Shown here piece after piece: positions 8,130 to 10,994 of a stretch of 10,994 bases of DNA (positions are counted from its first letter, which is position 1; every line of letters starts with the position of its first letter). Origin of the DNA: Rhizomucor pusillus (taxonomy: Eukaryota; Mucoromycota; Mucoromycetes; Mucorales; Lichtheimiaceae). Under the pieces are notes generated by a model that worked only from the letters and a program-made list of their open reading frames with translations, had not been told where the DNA came from and did no database searches. Location of the stretch: the NCBI GenBank assembly GCA_900175165.2, contig FWWN02000397.1, positions 1-10,994 of the forward strand. Reading direction: 5' to 3'. A program made the position numbers and the translations under genes.

Positions 8130-8365
8130 TCGTCACTGAGCTATATCCTCTTCAGCACTATTTCGGATGAAGATATTGTTAAATGTATCACGATTCCCCT
8201 AAATATCATTGTAAGCATTGTTATTATATCGCATACCGTCAAATTTAAGAAAGAAACGGATTCGTCCGCTCTATTGTCTTAGCTCAAAGTTGATATGTAT
8301 GCATAAATTTTATATGATTCTTTAAGATATACTCGAATACATAAGACATATTTGTTTCTCAAAGT
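8130..8365. other. Short convergent intergenic region
   Basis: 236 AT-rich bases between the stops of the RBM18-like gene (+) and the MFS gene (-). They should hold both 3' UTRs. I see no consensus AATAAA on either strand and no coding frame. Confidence 0.5.
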
Positions 8366-10666
8366 TTACACTCGGTACTGGAACTCGAGAGCCTCGTCAC
8401 CTACACGGCCTTCATCAGCATCTTGGACCACCTGTGCTGCCTCCTCCAAACCGTCATCTTCAGCTTCAGCTTCTTTGATTAGATTTGCCTTGATCCGATT
8501 TGCTCGCAAAAGCGCAAATCGCTGGAACAGCGCTAGCAATATAAATATTATCAAGAATATCAGCGCAATCATATGCCCAAACACTAGTATACTCGTTAGC
8601 ATAGCACGAAATATCCAAGCACGCAAAATACTTGCAATATCTGGGAGCATCCGATCGGCGATAGATGTTGCTACCTAGCAGACCTGTTTGTGAAAGCCAA
8701 CAATAAATATCTGTGAAGCTGTATACAGGACGCAGACTCTTGCCTGATGCGTTGTTTGCTGAGACAGCCATGGCCGCAGCAATGCTTCTTTTCATTTCTG
8801 GTGCAATGTTACTCATAAGCCAAGCGTTGACGACTGGGTTAACGACAAAGATGCCAGACACTGCAATGCAAACAGCTGCGTAAAGTGCCTCGCGAGATGT
8901 CAGTATCATCAAGAGTACATATCCTACGATGCAAATGGATGCACTGGCAATAGCATGAAAAGTGCGCTCATTCCTCTTGTCCGAAGAGTGCGCAAGCACA
9001 ATCATCTGTAGTTCAATGCTGTTACAAATAATTAGAGAAGTGTGATAACTTTGCCATGTACTTACAACGACGACGGCGCAGAGATAAGGTGGAGCTGTCG
9101 TAAAGTATGTATCAGATTGCGTCTGCCACATGGCTCAGCGCGTAATCCGGGTGCATACCTGACATGAGGTTTGCTGAGAGCTTGTCGTCAAATCCCATGC
9201 CTTTCACGATGAGAGGTAAAAAGCTGAACAAATAGTGGTTAATAGCAATTCTTCTTTCAAATGGTTCACCTCGCATCTTACTTGGATATGCTGGTATTAG
9301 CCACGCTCCCGCTGAAAAACATCAACATCCAGACCCAGACTTTCCAATCGGTTAGAGCCTTGTAAACTTGCTTGCGATTAGAAGCATTGATATCCGCAAG
9401 CGTTACATGGTGACTTATTGTGCCATCCTCTTGAAGCCGTGCTATAGCCAATGCTCTCTCCTCTGGTGTGAGTCTACTCCAGGTATCTGGAGAGGCGGGT
9501 AGATAAAACCTGTATATACAGTCATCAGTCATTTGTTGGAGATATTTATGCTATTATTCTTTCTACTTGCCATGCGATAATTGCCACTACGACTGTTGGT
9601 ATTCCCTCAATCAAGAATAGCCACTAGGTGATTTTGGGAATGTTATTGTTACAAGGAAGTTTAAGGTGCGTATGAAGATAGAAACTCTTTACCTGCCATC
9701 CGGTCATACCGTAATGGCCACGTAGCCGCAAAATGCCATAGGCGAGAACACCAGCTAAGCAAATATTTCTAGCTGGTATATCAAGTCATCAATGTTCAGA
9801 GGAGCAAGATATACATACCGTAAGCATGAGCAGCGACAGTTGAGCCCCAGAATAATGCAATGCGGGTAGCCATTTCGTTCTTTTTGTAGAACAGCGTCAA
9901 AAAGAAAATGACACCTGATATGACCATTTGGTTCAGTTTTCGGTTTACAGTCCATCATACTGACAATATTACTTGCCTGGGAAGAAGCCAGCTTCAAATA
10001 CACCCAGGAAGAAACGTAGTAAAAGTAGCTGCGTATAGCTTTTTGTTGTTGCATGCAGACATGCCATTGTTCCCCATGCTACCATCAAGAACGGAAGCCT
10101 GTAGCCGTTGATGTGAGATAACTTTAACTGAAAGGTGCCTGTGATTGCAGATAATACCATCTTCTGGCTGAGAATCTTTTCAATAATATGTTGCTTGGTA
10201 TCTGAAACGTTAGGAATCCAGCCTACATAAGAGAAAAAGCAAAGATTATAAAATGGACCACCACCGCTGACAGATAAAAAAAAGGTTTAGACTTGCGTAA
10301 AATATCGTAATACAGGTATTGAACTGGTCAGGAGTAATGCCAACATCCTCTTCGAAATTGTCGAGCACAGCGTTACCTAAGAATTCATTCGGCGTGAGGA
10401 AAGCTGAATAAACTCTATTGTAAAACCAGCGATAACACTGGAAACAAACCCAGGCTTGATCTGTCCAGTGATGAAAACAGATACATAAAGCTCAAAAACG
10501 GAAGAAGCATCAAGTCGAGCTTGAGAACGAGTTTACGTTCAAGCTTCCGTCTTGCTTCGAGATCCTGCTCTTGTACGATGTCGTTGTGCTCCACATCTGT
10601 AGCAGCTTCGGACGATCAAAGGTAAATATCGCTGTAAAGTCACTGCTTTGTCCGTCGCTTACCCAT
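8366..10666 (-). CDS. MFS transporter, anion:cation symporter (Dal5/Tna1-type) family
   Basis: Fourteen minus-strand exons join without a frame break into 495 residues, the usual length: 10666-10663, 10605-10450, 10376-10297, 10222-10158, 10098-9977, 9914-9819, 9754-9693, 9623-9571, 9509-9282, 9223-9159, 9094-9066, 9005-8744, 8683-8636, 8583-8366. Signature segments in order: SLDRSSLGNA (47-56), FQIPSNILLKRF (86-97), WLPFLMVAWGTM, RFFLGVFEAGFFPG (130-143), LFYKKNE, GWQWLFLIEGIPTVVVA (after TM6), FYLPASPDTWSRLTPEE (central loop), ALTDWKVWVWM, SANLMSAPPY, NNASGLLGSNIYRRSDAPRY (ending near 423), then GHMIALIF and an acidic tail. These mark plasma-membrane H+-coupled uptake of organic anions or vitamins (allantoate, nicotinate, pantothenate and similar). 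The substrate cannot be read from sequence. Five introns are GC-AG. The four-base first exon (ATG G) is the least certain part, but its context CGCCATGG is strong. Confidence 0.87.
8584..8635 (-). other. GC-AG intron 13 of MFS gene
   Basis: The donor is TAT T|GCAAGT and the acceptor ATACTAG, with TGCTAAC inside; length 52 nt, phase 1. Removing it joins DAPRY to LFGHMIALIF, the spacing expected in this family. Leaving it in creates an apparent frameshift. Confidence 0.8.
8684..8743 (-). other. Probable GC-AG intron 12 of MFS gene
   Basis: The donor is TCA G|GCAAGA and the acceptor CACAAACAG; length 60 nt, phase 1. It joins NNASG to LLGSNIYRR. A GT donor six bases downstream would also keep the frame and add two residues (Lys-Ser), so this GC call is the only one of the six not forced. 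Confidence 0.6.
9510..9570 (-). other. GC-AG intron 8 of MFS gene
   Basis: The donor is GCA TG|GCAAGT and the acceptor TATACAG, with TGACTGATGAC before it; length 61 nt, phase 2. It joins VVVAIIAW to FYLPASPDTW. The GT four bases on gives the wrong frame. Confidence 0.82.
9915..9976 (-). other. GC-AG intron 5 of MFS gene
   Basis: The donor is CCA G|GCAAGT and the acceptor CATATCAG; length 62 nt, phase 1. It joins FEAGFFPG to VIFFLTLFYKKNE, a continuous conserved segment of the family. The downstream GT gives a frame without family similarity. Confidence 0.83.
10223..10296 (-). other. GC-AG intron 3 of MFS gene
   Basis: The donor is TTT TAC|GCAAGT and the acceptor TTATGTAG; length 74 nt, phase 0, with a pyrimidine-rich 3' end. 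It joins TPDQFNTCITIFY to AGFLTFQIPSN, as expected for TM2. The GT four bases later breaks the frame. Confidence 0.83.
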
Positions 10667-10994
10667 GGCGAGCGGCTGGTAGTGGTATGAAGAATCAAGC
10701 CTCGTCATGACTCTTGCAGTTGGCGATAGGGTCCCTCCCATGCAAAGTGAGCCGACTTAATGCAGCGTACACTGCATTTTAGACCCAGTCCAGCGCATCC
10801 CCAATTCAGGCATCTTTCTTTGGAGACTCTCAGGCACAGTTCACTAATGGCTATTGGCGCACATAAGCACGATGGCCTAGTAGAAAGCCGCTCACACAGA
10901 CATATTTTCGTATGTTACGTTGCATACAATATCATCTACTTGGAGGCAAATACTGTTGTAGTGGTATTAACCTCGACTGAATAGTTGTTTTTTT
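10667..10994 (-). promoter_or_regulatory. Upstream region of the MFS gene
   Basis: The 328 bases before the MFS start codon should contain its promoter and leader. I see no clear TATA box or repeat. A 74-codon plus-strand frame (10760-10984) looks like chance. The window ends in a T run. Confidence 0.35.

Noticed and set aside
8366..8683. Apparent frameshift in the MFS gene after DAPRY
   Set aside because: A 52-nt GC-AG intron (8584-8635) with a good branch site restores the frame and the family spacing to GHMIALIF, so no mutation is needed.
9755..10054. 99-codon minus-strand frame across MFS introns
   Set aside because: It reads through two introns in the wrong frame. The spliced frame carries the conserved transporter motifs.

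Overview
The window looks like nuclear DNA of a fungus, most likely an early-diverging (Mucoromycota-type) one. The evidence is dense short spliceosomal introns (about 52-79 nt, with TACTAAC/TGCTAAC-like branch sites), compact housekeeping genes, and the pairing of a Helitron remnant with a Fanzor (eukaryotic TnpB) gene. The species call is inference. Most coding sequence is cut into small exons, so I rebuilt gene models by hand from splice phase and family motifs.

The left part (1-4409) is mobile-element territory. A Helitron replicase fragment runs off the left edge (2-151). After about 880 bp without a recognisable gene comes a decayed Fanzor at about 1035-4144. It has an N-terminal basic region, a CCHC zinc knuckle, the TDG-type core, RuvC-I (GVDPG), the VDEY-TS motif, a four-cysteine zinc ribbon and RuvC-III (NRDHN). 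The catalytic codons survive, but I count one in-frame stop and about six frameshifts. Just past its stop codon is a GC-rich hairpin that could belong to its guide RNA (omega/fRNA).

The middle part (4410-5849) is an intact three-exon gene for a nuclear-looking protein with a Myb/SANT-like domain, a basic NLS-like patch and a C-terminal coiled coil.

The right part (6502-10666) holds three ordinary host genes. They are an Mgr2/ROMO1-like TIM23 subunit on the minus strand, an RBM18-like single-RRM protein on the plus strand (divergent from Mgr2), and a 14-exon MFS transporter of the Dal5/Tna1 anion:cation symporter family on the minus strand (convergent with RBM18).

The most unexpected signal outside the Fanzor is splicing. 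Of 17 introns inferred in the RBM18-like and MFS genes, six start with GC (GCAAGT or GCAAGA) instead of GT, and five of these are forced by reading frame and family motifs. None of the introns inferred in the Fanzor, Myb-like or Mgr2 genes does so.
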